This document shows, one piece after another, positions 43,177 through 52,480 of a stretch of 64,000 nt of DNA. A program made the translations under genes and the position numbers. The notes beneath the pieces are model-generated. The model worked only from the letters and a program-made list of their open reading frames with translations. It did not search any database and was not told where the DNA came from. The stretch is from Mesorhizobium sp. M00.F.Ca.ET.216.01.1.1 (GTDB taxonomy: Bacteria; Pseudomonadota; Alphaproteobacteria; Rhizobiales; Rhizobiaceae). Within the stretch, counting starts at the first letter, position 1, and the number at the start of each line of letters is the position of its first letter. The stretch covers positions 124,001 through 188,000 of the forward strand of contig NZ_SADR02000009.1 in NCBI RefSeq assembly GCF_004010325.2, given 5' to 3'.

Positions 43177-43769
43177 TGACCGACATTTCGCTGATCGACC
43201 GCCTGCTCGACGTCATCGAGCACGACATCGTGCCGAAGACGGCCGCAGGCGTCGCCCACGGCAACAAGCTGTTCGGCGCGGCGATCCTGCGCAAGGACGA
43301 CCGCTCGCTTGTGCTCGCCGAAACCAACAACGAGACCGAAAACCCGCTCTGGCACGGCGAGGTACACTGCCTGAAGCGCTTTTACGAAATGCCTAAGGCC
43401 GAGCGCGTCGACACCAGGGACGCCATCTTCCTCGCCACGCACGAGCCCTGTTCGCTATGCCTGTCGGCGATCACCTGGACCGGTTTCGACAATTTCTACT
43501 ATCTGTTCAGCCATGAGGATTCGCGCGACAGTTTCGCCATCCCGCATGACCTGAAGATCCTGAAGGAGGTCTTCACGCTCGACCCCAGCGGCTACAATGG
43601 CGAGAACGCCTACTGGAAGAGCTTTTCGATCCGCCGGCTGGTGCGGTCGCTACCTGAGGCCGAGCGCCAGCGGCTGGAAGCGCGGATCGACAAGATCTCC
43701 GCCCGCTACGACCAACTGTCCGACGCCTACCAGGCGAGCAAGGCCGAGAACGACATTCCGCTGAGTTGA
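43173..43769 (+). CDS. Cytidine/deoxycytidylate-deaminase-fold zinc protein
   Basis: 198 residues. Zinc motifs WHGEVHC (near residue 61; His ligand and Glu proton shuttle) and HEPCSLCLSAITW (near 90; two Cys) are complete, so deaminase chemistry is likely. It is longer than TadA or CDA and has an extra C-terminal helical part (residues 130-198). Coupled by a 4-base overlap to allA, which suggests a purine-related substrate such as guanine or an intermediate, but guanine deaminase is already present (guaD). Function therefore open. Confidence 0.82.
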   Translation: MMTDISLIDRLLDVIEHDIVPKTAAGVAHGNKLFGAAILRKDDRSLVLAETNNETENPLWHGEVHCLKRFYEMPKAERVDTRDAIFLATHEPCSLCLSAITWTGFDNFYYLFSHEDSRDSFAIPHDLKILKEVFTLDPSGYNGENAYWKSFSIRRLVRSLPEAERQRLEARIDKISARYDQLSDAYQASKAENDIPLS

Positions 43770-43853
43770 CGCGGATTGACCAGCCGAATTCGTTGGCTGG
43801 CCCACGACGAGATCGCATGGGCTCCATCATCTGGCGACCTTGGAGTCGTCCGC

Positions 43854-45839
43854 ATGAAAACCGTCACTGAATTTCCCCGCAAGGTCGTCGAATTTCCGGA
43901 TATGGGGATCGTCATGCCGGACGGTTGCCGGCTGTCGGCGCGGGTGTGGATGCCGGTCGATGCCGCCGACGATCCGGTGCCGGCGATCCTCGAGCATTTG
44001 CCGTATCGCAAGCGCGACGGCACGATTTATCGCGATCAGCTGACGCATCCCTATTTCGCTGGCCACGGCTACGCCTCGATCCGCGTCGACATGCGCGGCA
44101 ACGGCGATTCCGAAGGGCTGATGGACGACGAATATTCCGAGCAGGAATTGCAGGACGCCTGCGATGTCATCGCCTGGGCGGCAGCCCAGCCCTGGTGCAA
44201 CGGCAGTGTCGGCATGATGGGCATTTCCTGGGGCGGCTTCAACTGCCTGCAGGTGGCGGCAATGCAGCCGCCGGCGCTGAAGGCGGTCATCAGTCTGTGC
44301 TCGACCGTCGACCGCTATGCCGACGACATCCATTACAAGGGCGGCTGCCTGCTGATCGAGAATTTCGGCTGGGCCTCGACCATGCTGTCCTATTCGTCGC
44401 GGCCGCCGGACCCGCTGATCGCCGGTGACAACAGATGGCGTGACCTGTGGCTGACCCGGCTGGAGAACCAGCCTTTTCTCGCGCCGCTGTGGCTCAGCCA
44501 CCAGCATCGCGACGCCTATTGGACGCGGGGCTCGATCTGCGAGGACTATTCAGCCATCCATGCCGCGGTGCTGTCGATCGGCGGCTGGCATGACGGCTAT
44601 CGCAACACCATCTCCCATCTCGCGACCAATATCGAGGCGCCGGTCAAAGGCATCGTCGGTCCGTGGATCCACAAATACCCGCATTACGCCGCGCCCGAAC
44701 CCCGCATCGGCTTCCTGCAGGAGGCGTTGCGCTGGTTGGACCGCTGGCTGAAAGACGCCGACACCGGCGTCGAAACCGATCCCGCCTATCGCGCCTATGT
44801 GATGGACAGCGTTCGGCCCGCGCGCTGGCATCCCGAGCGGCCGGGCCGCTGGGTCGCCGAGCCGGTATGGCCCTCGGCCAATATCAAGACGCAGGCGATC
44901 GAGCTTATCCCAAAGGACGGCAAACCCGCCATCGTCGCCTCGCCGCAAAGCTGCGGCCTTGCCGGCGGTGAATATTTTCCCTTCACCTTCGGCCCGGAAC
45001 TGCCTGGTGACCAGCGCCCGGACGATGCGCTGTCGGTGTGTTTCGACCGACCGGCACTGAGCGAAGCGATTGACATCGTCGGCGCCCCCGAAGTCCTGGT
45101 GAGGGTGTCGTCGGACCGGCGCCAGGCCAACATCGCGGTGCGGCTCTGCGACGTGCATCCCGATGGCGCCTCGGAGCTGATCTCCTACGGCGTGCTCAAC
45201 CTCACGCACCACAAGTCGCACGAATTCCCGGAGGCGCTGGTGCCGGGCGATACGGTGCCGGCGCGGGTCGTGCTCGACCAATGCGCCTACCGCGTGCCGG
45301 CCGGCCACCGCCTGCGCATTGCCGTTTCAAACGCCTACTGGCCGATGATTTGGCCATCGCCGGAGCCGGTCCGGCTCGAGCTTAAGGCCGCGACGCTGAT
45401 GCTGCCGCTGCGCCCGCCGGCGGAAGGCGACGAGGTCGCGTTCCCCACGCCCGAGGCCGCCGCGCCCTGGGCGACGGAGACGGTCCGCGCCGCCAATTCC
45501 GAGCGCCATGTCGATCGCGACGAGAAGACGGGAATAGTCACGCTTTCCATCGTCGACGATTTCGGCGAGGTGCGCGATCTGGCCCACGGCCTCGCCAATG
45601 GCAGCATCGCCCGCGAGACCTGGTCGATCCATCCCGATGATCCGCTGTCGGCCTCGGGCAAGACGCACTGGACGCAGACGCTGTCGCGAAATGGATGGTC
45701 GGTGCGCACCGAAACCTTTGCCGAAATGCGTTCCGACGCACAAAACTTCGTGCTGACCGCCAGAATCGAGGCCTATGAAGGCGAGGAACTAGTTTTCGAG
45801 CGCAATTTCGAGGAGCAAGTCGCCCGCGCCCTGCTTTGA
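43854..45839 (+). CDS. CocE/NonD-family hydrolase (X-Pro dipeptidyl-peptidase-like)
   Basis: 661 residues. Alpha/beta hydrolase with nucleophile elbow MMGISWGGFNCLQV (Ser near 131), catalytic His in SIGGWHDGYRNTISH and a C-terminal jelly-roll (DUF/X-Pro C domain; VLVRVSSDRRQANIAVRL, VLDQCAYRVPAGHRLRIAV). Members cut esters or amides such as cocaine or glutaryl-cephalosporin or X-Pro peptides; the natural substrate is unknown. No signal peptide. GGAG 9 bases upstream of 43854. The dipeptide-type ABC transporter starts 154 bases downstream on the same strand, so it may process an imported peptide-like compound (inference). Confidence 0.88.
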   Translation: MKTVTEFPRKVVEFPDMGIVMPDGCRLSARVWMPVDAADDPVPAILEHLPYRKRDGTIYRDQLTHPYFAGHGYASIRVDMRGNGDSEGLMDDEYSEQELQDACDVIAWAAAQPWCNGSVGMMGISWGGFNCLQVAAMQPPALKAVISLCSTVDRYADDIHYKGGCLLIENFGWASTMLSYSSRPPDPLIAGDNRWRDLWLTRLENQPFLAPLWLSHQHRDAYWTRGSICEDYSAIHAAVLSIGGWHDGYRNTISHLATNIEAPVKGIVGPWIHKYPHYAAPEPRIGFLQEALRWLDRWLKDADTGVETDPAYRAYVMDSVRPARWHPERPGRWVAEPVWPSANIKTQAIELIPKDGKPAIVASPQSCGLAGGEYFPFTFGPELPGDQRPDDALSVCFDRPALSEAIDIVGAPEVLVRVSSDRRQANIAVRLCDVHPDGASELISYGVLNLTHHKSHEFPEALVPGDTVPARVVLDQCAYRVPAGHRLRIAVSNAYWPMIWPSPEPVRLELKAATLMLPLRPPAEGDEVAFPTPEAAAPWATETVRAANSERHVDRDEKTGIVTLSIVDDFGEVRDLAHGLANGSIARETWSIHPDDPLSASGKTHWTQTLSRNGWSVRTETFAEMRSDAQNFVLTARIEAYEGEELVFERNFEEQVARALL

Positions 45840-45993
45840 GCCCTGACGGGATTGGTCCAATTGCGACGTGCGATTTACGCCACGGCATGTCGCATTCGGT
45901 CTTGCTTGTCGCTTTCCCTTGCAGTCATTATTCTCCTCACAAGAAACGAGAAAAACGACCAAAAGGTCGCACCAACAGAGTGAGGAACTCAAT

Positions 45994-47580
45994 ATGTCTA
46001 ATGAACTGGAATTTCTGAGCCATCGCGTCGCTTCCGGCAAACTGAGCCGTCGCGATTTTCTCGGCCGTGCGGCAGCGCTCGGCGTCACCGCGACCTTCGC
46101 CAACTCGCTGCTTTCAAGCGCAGCGCGCGCCGCCGGTCCGGTCAAGGGGGGCACACTGAAAGCCGGCCTGGTCGGTGGCGAATCCACCAACAGCCTCGAC
46201 CCGGCCCTGTTCATGACGCAGGTGCCGTTCGCCTTCGGCAAGATGTGGGGCGAAATGATTGTCGAGCTTTCCCCGGAGGGCAAACTCGAGAACCGCATCG
46301 CGGAGGAGATCGGCTCGTCGGACGACGCCAAGGTGTGGACGCTGAAGATCCGCGACGGTGTCGAATTCCACAACGGCAAGACGGTGACCGCAGAGGACGT
46401 GGCCGCCACGCTCGAACGCCATTCGGACGAGAAGTCGAAGTCCGGCGCACTCGGCTACATGAAGGGCATCGAGACCATCAAGGCCAGCGGCAAGGAAGTC
46501 GTGCTGACGCTGAAGGAACCGAATGCCGACCTTCCCTACCTGCTCAGCGACTATCACCTGATCGTCCAGCCGAATGGCGGCAAGGACAAGGCCGACGCCG
46601 GCATCTCCGCCGGCCCGTACAAGGTGACCACCAACGAGCCCGGCGTGCGCCATGGCGGCGAGCGCTTCGCCAACTACTGGCAGGGCGACAAGATGGGCCA
46701 TGCCGACCAGATCGAGATCATCGTCATCAACGACGCGACCGCGCGTACCGCGGCTCTGCAGGGCGGCCAGGTCAACATGATCAACCGCGTCGAGCCGAAG
46801 ATCGTCGACCTGATCAAGCGCGTGCCTGGCGTCACCATCCGCAACCATTCGGGACCCGGCCACTACGTCTTCATCATGCATTGCAACACGGCGCCGTTCG
46901 ACAATAACGACCTGCGCATGGCGCTGAAGTTGGCAATCGACCGCGAGGAAATGCTGAAGAAGGTGCTGCGTGGCTACGGCTCGCTCGGCAACGACTTCCC
47001 AATCAACGCTTCCTACCCGCTGTTCACCGAGATCGAGCAGCGCAAGTACGATCCGGACAAAGCCAAGTTCCACTACAAGAAGTCGGGCCATGACGGCTCG
47101 ATCCTGTTGCGCACCTCGGATGTCGCCTTCCCCGGAGCCGTCGACGCAGCGCAGCTCTACCAGCAGAGCGCGGCCAAGGCCGGCATCAAGCTGGAGGTCA
47201 AGCGCGAGCCAGGCGACGGCTATTGGTCGGAGGTCTGGAACAAGCAGCCCTTCTGCGCGTCCTACTGGGGCGGGCGCTCGACCCAGGACCAGATGTATTC
47301 GACCGCCTATCTGTCGACGGCCGACTGGAACGACACGCGTTTCAAGCGCCCGGATTTCGACAAGATGGTGCTGGCGGCGCGCGCCGAGCTCGACGAGGCC
47401 AAGCGCAAGGCGATATACCACGACATGGCGGTCATGGTGCGCGACGAGGGCGGCCTGATCCTGCCGATGTTCAATCAGTTCATCGACGCGACGGGCGCCA
47501 AGGTCGCCGGCTGGGTGGAAGATCCGCATCAGGAGCTGTGCAACGGCTACGCTTTGGCGAAGTGCTGGCTCGAAGCCTGA
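45994..47580 (+). CDS. Dipeptide/nickel-type ABC transporter substrate-binding protein
   Basis: 528 residues, periplasmic. Twin-arginine signal LSRRDFLGRAAALG near residues 17-30, cleavage near AARA. SBP_bac_5 family pattern: LDPALFMTQVPFAFGKMWGE, WTLKIRDGVEFHNGKTVTAED, AGPYKVTTNEPG, NDLRMALKLAIDREEMLKKV. Delivers peptides or other oligomers to the DppBC-like permeases. GAGG 8 bases upstream decides ATG 45994. First gene of a four-gene transporter operon. The substrate cannot be read from the sequence; residues lining the pocket vary widely in this family. Confidence 0.92.
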   Translation: MSNELEFLSHRVASGKLSRRDFLGRAAALGVTATFANSLLSSAARAAGPVKGGTLKAGLVGGESTNSLDPALFMTQVPFAFGKMWGEMIVELSPEGKLENRIAEEIGSSDDAKVWTLKIRDGVEFHNGKTVTAEDVAATLERHSDEKSKSGALGYMKGIETIKASGKEVVLTLKEPNADLPYLLSDYHLIVQPNGGKDKADAGISAGPYKVTTNEPGVRHGGERFANYWQGDKMGHADQIEIIVINDATARTAALQGGQVNMINRVEPKIVDLIKRVPGVTIRNHSGPGHYVFIMHCNTAPFDNNDLRMALKLAIDREEMLKKVLRGYGSLGNDFPINASYPLFTEIEQRKYDPDKAKFHYKKSGHDGSILLRTSDVAFPGAVDAAQLYQQSAAKAGIKLEVKREPGDGYWSEVWNKQPFCASYWGGRSTQDQMYSTAYLSTADWNDTRFKRPDFDKMVLAARAELDEAKRKAIYHDMAVMVRDEGGLILPMFNQFIDATGAKVAGWVEDPHQELCNGYALAKCWLEA

Positions 47581-47596
47581 GCCCGGCCTTGCGGAT

Positions 47597-48556
47597 ATGT
47601 CCTCACCCATCGTGAAACTGGTCGCCCAGCGCATCGCGCTGGGCATCCTGCTGCTGTTGGCCGTATCGGTCCTGATCTTCGCCGGCACCCAGATCCTGCC
47701 CGGCGACGTCGCGCAAGCCATTCTCGGGCAATCAGCGACACCGGAGTCGCTCGCCAATCTACGTGAGCAGCTCGGCCTCAACGATCCGGCTATTGTCCGC
47801 TATTTCCGCTGGCTCGGCGGTGTGCTCACCGGCGATCTCGGCACCGCGATGTCGAGCGGGCAAGACATTGCGACATCGATCAAGGGACGGTTGTGGAACA
47901 CGCTGTTCCTTGCCTTCTGGGCGGCGATCGTGGCGGTGCCGCTGGCGATCATCCTCGGCCTGATCGCGGTGCGCTACCGCAACGGCTGGGTCGACAAGCT
48001 GATCTCCGGGCTGGCACTTGCCTCGACCTCGTTTCCCGAATTCTTCATCGGCTATGTGCTGGTCTTTTTCTTCGCTGTGCAGCATCAATGGTTCCCTGGC
48101 ATTTCGACGGTCTATGATGGCATGCCTCTCGGCGAGCGCCTGCAAGCGATCGCGCTGCCGGCGACGGCGCTGACGCTGGTGGTGCTCGCGCACATGATGC
48201 GCATGACGCGCGCCGCGATCCTAAACGTCATGCAGTCGGCCTATGTGGAAACGGCGGAGCTCAAGGGGCTCTCGGCATTCGCCGTGATCCGCAAGCACGC
48301 CTTCCCCAACGCGATTGCGCCGATCATCAACGTCGTCATGCTCAATCTCGCCTATCTGATCGTCGGCGTCGTCGTGGTCGAGGTGATCTTCGTCTACCCC
48401 GGCATGGGGCAATATCTGGTCGACCACGTTACCAAGCGTGATGTGCCGGTGGTGCAAGCGGTCGGCCTGATCTTCGCCGCCGTCTACATCAGCCTGAACA
48501 TCGTTGCGGATATAGCGGCGATCGTCGCCAATCCGCGCCTCAGACATCCGAAATAG
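47597..48556 (+). CDS. Dipeptide-type ABC transporter permease, DppB-like
   Basis: 319 residues, six membrane helices. Opening LVAQRIALGILLLLAVSVLI, periplasmic segment ILPGDVAQAILGQ, LREQLGLNDPAIVRYFRWL, and the ATPase-contact EAA loop AYVETAELKGLSAFAVIRKHAFPNA compressed into the usual place near residue 218. Sits 16 bases after the binding protein gene and 9 bases before the second permease. Confidence 0.93.
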   Translation: MSSPIVKLVAQRIALGILLLLAVSVLIFAGTQILPGDVAQAILGQSATPESLANLREQLGLNDPAIVRYFRWLGGVLTGDLGTAMSSGQDIATSIKGRLWNTLFLAFWAAIVAVPLAIILGLIAVRYRNGWVDKLISGLALASTSFPEFFIGYVLVFFFAVQHQWFPGISTVYDGMPLGERLQAIALPATALTLVVLAHMMRMTRAAILNVMQSAYVETAELKGLSAFAVIRKHAFPNAIAPIINVVMLNLAYLIVGVVVVEVIFVYPGMGQYLVDHVTKRDVPVVQAVGLIFAAVYISLNIVADIAAIVANPRLRHPK

Positions 48557-48565
48557 GGGGCGGGC

Positions 48566-49390
48566 ATGCTCGATATCAAACGCATCCCCATCCCGGCGCT
48601 GGTCGGCATCGTGCTGACGGCGTTGTTCGTGCTGGCTGCGATCCTGGCGCCATGGATCGCGCCGCACGGTAATGGCGAGATCGTCGGTGATGTCTGGGAA
48701 CCGATGTCGGCGCAGCATTGGCTCGGCACTGACAATCTCGGGCGAGATCTGTTGTCACGGATGATGTACGGCGCCCGCATCACGCTGTTCATCGCGGTGC
48801 TTGCCACCGCTTTGTCCTTCTCGCTCGGCGCCATTCTCGGGTTTTCGGCGGCGGTTTTCGGCGGCTGGTTCGACACGCTGCTGTCGCGTCTTGTCGATCT
48901 CCTGATGTCGATTCCGACGCTGATCATGGGCCTCGTCGTGCTCTCGGTGCTGCCATCCAACTTGGTGACGCTTATCCTGGTCATGGGCATTCTCGATTCG
49001 ACCCGTGTCTATCGCCTGTCGCGTGCGGTCGCGGTCGACATCAACGTCATGGATTACGTCGAGGCGGCCAAGCTGCGCGGCGAAGGCGAGGGCTGGATCA
49101 TCTTCCGCGAGATCCTGCCCAACGCATTGTCGCCGCTGGTTTCCGAACTCGGCCTGCGCTTCATCTACGCGGTGCTGTTCCTGTCGACGCTGTCCTTCCT
49201 CGGCCTTGGCGTGCAGCCACCGGATGCCGACTGGGGCGGTATGGTCAAGGAAAACAAAGACGGCATCGTCTTCGGCATAGCGGCGGCGCTCATCCCGGCG
49301 GCGGCGATCGCCTCGCTGGCGATCTCGGTCAACCTGGTCGCCGACTGGGTGCTCAACCGCACGACAAGCCTGAAGGGAGGGCGCGGGTAA
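48566..49390 (+). CDS. Dipeptide-type ABC transporter permease, DppC-like
   Basis: 274 residues, about six membrane helices. Family segments: APWIAPHGNGEIV, HWLGTDNLGRDLLSRMMYG and the EAA loop YVEAAKLRGEGEGWIIFREI, then LPNALSPLVSELGLRF. Pairs with the DppB-like subunit. Stop shares one base with the next start (TAATG). Confidence 0.93.
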   Translation: MLDIKRIPIPALVGIVLTALFVLAAILAPWIAPHGNGEIVGDVWEPMSAQHWLGTDNLGRDLLSRMMYGARITLFIAVLATALSFSLGAILGFSAAVFGGWFDTLLSRLVDLLMSIPTLIMGLVVLSVLPSNLVTLILVMGILDSTRVYRLSRAVAVDINVMDYVEAAKLRGEGEGWIIFREILPNALSPLVSELGLRFIYAVLFLSTLSFLGLGVQPPDADWGGMVKENKDGIVFGIAAALIPAAAIASLAISVNLVADWVLNRTTSLKGGRG

Positions 49391-51045
49391 TGGCTGACAA
49401 GCATCCGAAGTCCGGCATGCTGCTCGACATCCGCAATCTGCGCATCGAGGCAACGGTGTATCCGCCGGGCGAGCCGCCGAAGAACATCGTACTTGTCCAT
49501 GATGTCTCGCTGACGCTCGAGAAGGGCAAGGTGCTTGGCCTGATCGGCGAATCCGGCGCCGGCAAGTCGACCATCGGCCTGTCGTCGATGGGCTATGGCC
49601 GCGGCGGCGTTCGCATCACCGGCGGCGAGGTGATCCTCAACGGCCGCGACATCCTCAAGGGCGGCAAGGAGGGTTTTCGCAAGCTGCGCGGCCGCGAAGT
49701 CTGCTATGTGGCGCAATCGGCGGCGGCGGCCTTCAACCCGGCGCACAGGCTGATGGATCAGGTGGTCGAGGCGGCACTGCTGCACGGCACGGCGACAAGG
49801 GCCGAGGCCGAAAGGCGCGCCGTGGCGCTGTTCAAGAAGCTCAGCCTGCCGAACCCCGAAAGTATCGGTGAACGCTTTCCGCATCAGGTATCGGGCGGCC
49901 AGTTGCAGCGCGTAATGACGGCGATGGCGCTGTGCTCGGAGCCCGATTTGATCGTCTTCGACGAACCGACCACGGCGCTCGACGTGACGACGCAGATCGA
50001 CGTGCTGGCGGCGATCAAGGATGCCATCCGCGACACGCATGTGGCGGCGCTCTACATCACCCACGACCTTGCCGTTGTCGCCCAGGTGTCGGACGAGATC
50101 ATGGTGCTGCGCCACGGCCGGCTGGTCGAATGGGGCGGCACCCGCCAGATCATCAAGGAACCGCGCCAAGAATACACCAATGCGCTGGTGTCGGTGCATC
50201 AGATCGAGCACGAGGAGCAGAAGCCCGGCACGACGCCCTTCCTGGCGGTCAAGAGCATCACCGCCGCCTACGGGCGCAGCCATATCAAGGTGCTGAAGAA
50301 CGTCTCGGTCGATATCTATCCGGGGCAGACGCTGGCCGTCGTCGGCGAGTCCGGCTCCGGCAAGTCGACGCTGGCACGCGCCATCACCGGCCTGTTGCCG
50401 CCCGAGCAGGGCACGGTCACCTTCGACGGACGCCCGCTCGCCAACCGGCTCGCCGAACGGCCGAAGGAGGATCTGCGCCAGCTGCAGATGATCTATCAGA
50501 TGGCCGACGTGGCTATGAACCCGCGCCAGACCGTGGGCACTATCATCGGCCGGCCGCTCGAATTCTATTTCGGCATGCGCGGGCGTGAACGCGACAAGCG
50601 CGTCGCCGAACTGCTCGACAAGATCGAGATGGGCAAGGGTTTCGTCGACCGCTATCCGGCCGAGCTCTCCGGCGGCCAGAAGCAGCGCGTCTGCATTGCC
50701 CGCTCGCTCGCCGCCAAGCCAAAGCTGATCATCTGCGACGAGGTGACATCGGCGCTCGACCCTCTGGTGGCCCACGGCATACTGGAGCTGTTGCTCGGGC
50801 TGCAGAAGGAGGAGAATGTCGCCTATCTGTTCATCACCCATGACCTGGCGACGGTGAAGTCGATCGCCGATTCGATCGCGGTGATGTATCGCGGCGAGGT
50901 GGTGCGCTACGGTGCCAAGAGCAAGGTGCTGACGCCACCCTTCGATGCCTACACCGACCTTCTCTTGTCTTCCGTTCCTGAAATGGAGATCGGCTGGCTG
51001 GAAAAGGCGATCAAGGGGCGGCGCATGGCCAGCGCGGGGAATTAG
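49390..51045 (+). CDS. Dipeptide-type ABC transporter double ATPase (DppD-DppF fusion)
   Basis: 551 residues with two complete nucleotide-binding domains in one chain. First: Walker A GESGAGKST near 55, signature VSGGQLQRV, Walker B LIVFDEPTTALD. Second from about residue 280: Walker A GESGSGKST, signature LSGGQKQRVCIARSL, Walker B LIICDEVTSALD. In many bacteria these are separate DppD and DppF proteins. The second domain has Q-loop LQMIYQMADVAMNPRQT. The short C-terminal end lacks an evident cysteine cluster of the peptide-transporter C-domain. Completes the transporter operon; a hairpin follows 37 bases later. Confidence 0.94.
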   Translation: MADKHPKSGMLLDIRNLRIEATVYPPGEPPKNIVLVHDVSLTLEKGKVLGLIGESGAGKSTIGLSSMGYGRGGVRITGGEVILNGRDILKGGKEGFRKLRGREVCYVAQSAAAAFNPAHRLMDQVVEAALLHGTATRAEAERRAVALFKKLSLPNPESIGERFPHQVSGGQLQRVMTAMALCSEPDLIVFDEPTTALDVTTQIDVLAAIKDAIRDTHVAALYITHDLAVVAQVSDEIMVLRHGRLVEWGGTRQIIKEPRQEYTNALVSVHQIEHEEQKPGTTPFLAVKSITAAYGRSHIKVLKNVSVDIYPGQTLAVVGESGSGKSTLARAITGLLPPEQGTVTFDGRPLANRLAERPKEDLRQLQMIYQMADVAMNPRQTVGTIIGRPLEFYFGMRGRERDKRVAELLDKIEMGKGFVDRYPAELSGGQKQRVCIARSLAAKPKLIICDEVTSALDPLVAHGILELLLGLQKEENVAYLFITHDLATVKSIADSIAVMYRGEVVRYGAKSKVLTPPFDAYTDLLLSSVPEMEIGWLEKAIKGRRMASAGN

Positions 51046-51081
51046 GCGCCCAACGATCCGCCACGCCTGGGACGGCGCCAG

Positions 51082-51130
51082 TGCGCATGCCCTCCCTTCT
51101 CCACTTGTTGTGGGAGAAGGAAGAAGCGCA
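51082..51130. terminator. Hairpin after the ABC operon, also resembles dispersed palindromes
   Basis: CCTTCTCCAC and GTGGGAGAAGG form the stem around a 5-base loop, with outer TGCGC/GCGCA. It lies between the ABC operon and the sigma-factor operon; no T-tract. Confidence 0.5.
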
Positions 51131-51188
51131 CCTATGGCAACGCTCCCGCTCTTCGGCTAGCCTCCGGAAAAATCCTCGGGCGGAAGCG

Positions 51189-51217
51189 GTGAACCTTTTT
51201 GGGCCGGCCAGCGACAG
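51189..51217 (+). promoter_or_regulatory. Possible ECF-type promoter of the sigma factor operon
   Basis: TGAACCTTTTT (51190-51200) resembles an ECF -35 of the GAAC kind, followed after a normal spacer by GCGACAG (51211-51217). It lies 32 bases before the sigma start, fitting autoregulation, which is common in ECF operons. Weak evidence from sequence alone. Confidence 0.35.
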
Positions 51218-51248
51218 AGCAGACAGGAGCCAGGCGGCTCGACCGGCC

Positions 51249-51815
51249 ATGACGGCAGCGACGGAGACCGATCGCGCGCTTGTAGACCGGGTCGCGAAGG
51301 GCGACCGTGCCGCCGTGCGGCTCCTGTTCATGCGCCACCATGCGCGGGTCTACCGCTTCGTTGCGCGCCAGACGGGATCGGAAATGATGGCCGACGATAT
51401 CGCCAACGAGGTCTTTCTCGAACTCTGGCGTCAGGCGCCAGGCTTCGAAGGACGCTCGGAAGTCTCTACATGGCTGCTCGGCATTGCCCGTTTCAAGGCA
51501 CTGTCGGTGCTGCGCAAGAGAAAGGAAGAATGGATCGACGACGATGACGCGGCCCAGATTGTCGACGGCGCCGACACGCCGGAAGTCGTCATCATGAAGG
51601 AGGACAAGGGTGCCGCCCTGCGGCGCTTCGTCGATGCCTTGCCGGAGGAACACCGCACGGTGATCGACCTTGCCTATTACCACCAACAATCGGTGACCGA
51701 GATCGGCGAGGTGCTCGGCATTCCCGTCGCCACGGTCAAGACCAGGATGTTCTACGCCCGCAAGAAACTCGGCGAGGCCCTCAAGGCCGCCGGTTACGAC
51801 AGGGGGTGGCCATGA
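51249..51815 (+). CDS. ECF-type RNA polymerase sigma factor
   Basis: 188 residues. Region 2: LLFMRHHARVYRFVARQTGS, MMADDIANEVFLELWRQAPG, WLLGIARFKALSVLRKRKE; region 4: LPEEHRTVIDLAYYHQQSV and IGEVLGIPVATVKTRMFYAR with helix-turn-helix. No region 1 or 3, typical of group 4. Start: ATG 51249 lies directly before the conserved N-terminus, but no good ribosome site precedes it; GTG 51189 is an alternative that would overlap the possible promoter. Its stop overlaps the anti-sigma start by 4 bases. Confidence 0.92.
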   Translation: MTAATETDRALVDRVAKGDRAAVRLLFMRHHARVYRFVARQTGSEMMADDIANEVFLELWRQAPGFEGRSEVSTWLLGIARFKALSVLRKRKEEWIDDDDAAQIVDGADTPEVVIMKEDKGAALRRFVDALPEEHRTVIDLAYYHQQSVTEIGEVLGIPVATVKTRMFYARKKLGEALKAAGYDRGWP

Positions 51816-52480
51816 GCGCTGCTGAAAAGATGTCGCGCCGCGACGAGATGGAAACACTGCTGCCGTTCTACCTGAACGGCTCGCTGGAAGGCTCGGACCT
51901 GGAAGCCGTGGAGGAATGGCTGGCGACCGATCCAGCGGCGCTTGCCGCACTCGGCGAGGCCGAGGCCGAATTCTCCAGCACCGCTGCCGCCAACGAAGCG
52001 ATCCGGCCGCCGGCCGACGCGCTCAGTCGCTTCGCCAGGGCGCTCGACGCCGAGGCCGGTCCGGCACCCGCGCCGGCGGCATCGTCCTGGCTAAGGCAAG
52101 CCTGGAACCGCTTCACGGCGGTGCCGGTTGGTGTCGCCTGGGCAGCCGCCGCGGCGCTACTGGCTCTGGTCGTCGTGCAGTCGTTTATGCAGCCCAGCGG
52201 CAAGGGTAGCGATTTCGAGATTGCCGGCCAGGAGGACGATCTGGCGAAAATGCCTTTCGCGCTGGTCAAGTTCAAGCCGGATGCCAGGATGTCCGATATT
52301 GCCGCCTTTCTCGGTCAAAACCAGCTGAAGATCGCCGGCGGGCCGACCGTCGACGGCGTCTTTCGCCTTGCTGTCCCGGCCAAGACCGCCGCCGACTATG
52401 AAAAGCTGCTCGGTCTTATTGCCGCCCAGCCTTTCGCGGACGCCGTGATCGAGGGAAGGAAACCGGTTGATGGCGGCTGA
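51812..52480 (+). CDS. Membrane-bound anti-sigma factor with propeptide-like outer domain
   Basis: 222 residues. Residues 1-80 are a cytoplasmic helical domain (LLPFYLNGSLEGSDLEAVEE) without the usual HxxxCxxC zinc motif; residues 104-125 form one membrane helix; residues 148-216 (FALVKFKPDARMSDIAAFLG, GPTVDGVFRLAVPAKTAADY) lie outside. This outer part has the length and pattern of subtilase inhibitor I9/propeptide-like domains, and resembles residues 148-216 of the co-encoded protease. A role as signal-receiving domain is inferred. Start ATG 51812 overlaps the sigma stop; the end overlaps the protease gene by 11 bases. Confidence 0.8.
   Translation: MSAAEKMSRRDEMETLLPFYLNGSLEGSDLEAVEEWLATDPAALAALGEAEAEFSSTAAANEAIRPPADALSRFARALDAEAGPAPAPAASSWLRQAWNRFTAVPVGVAWAAAAALLALVVVQSFMQPSGKGSDFEIAGQEDDLAKMPFALVKFKPDARMSDIAAFLGQNQLKIAGGPTVDGVFRLAVPAKTAADYEKLLGLIAAQPFADAVIEGRKPVDGG

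Noticed and set aside
46114..47781. Open frame of 555 codons on the minus strand
   Set aside because: Antisense of the peptide-binding protein gene; caused by high GC content.
49165..50841. Open frame of 558 codons on the minus strand
   Set aside because: Antisense of the double ATPase gene, which has two full sets of ABC motifs.
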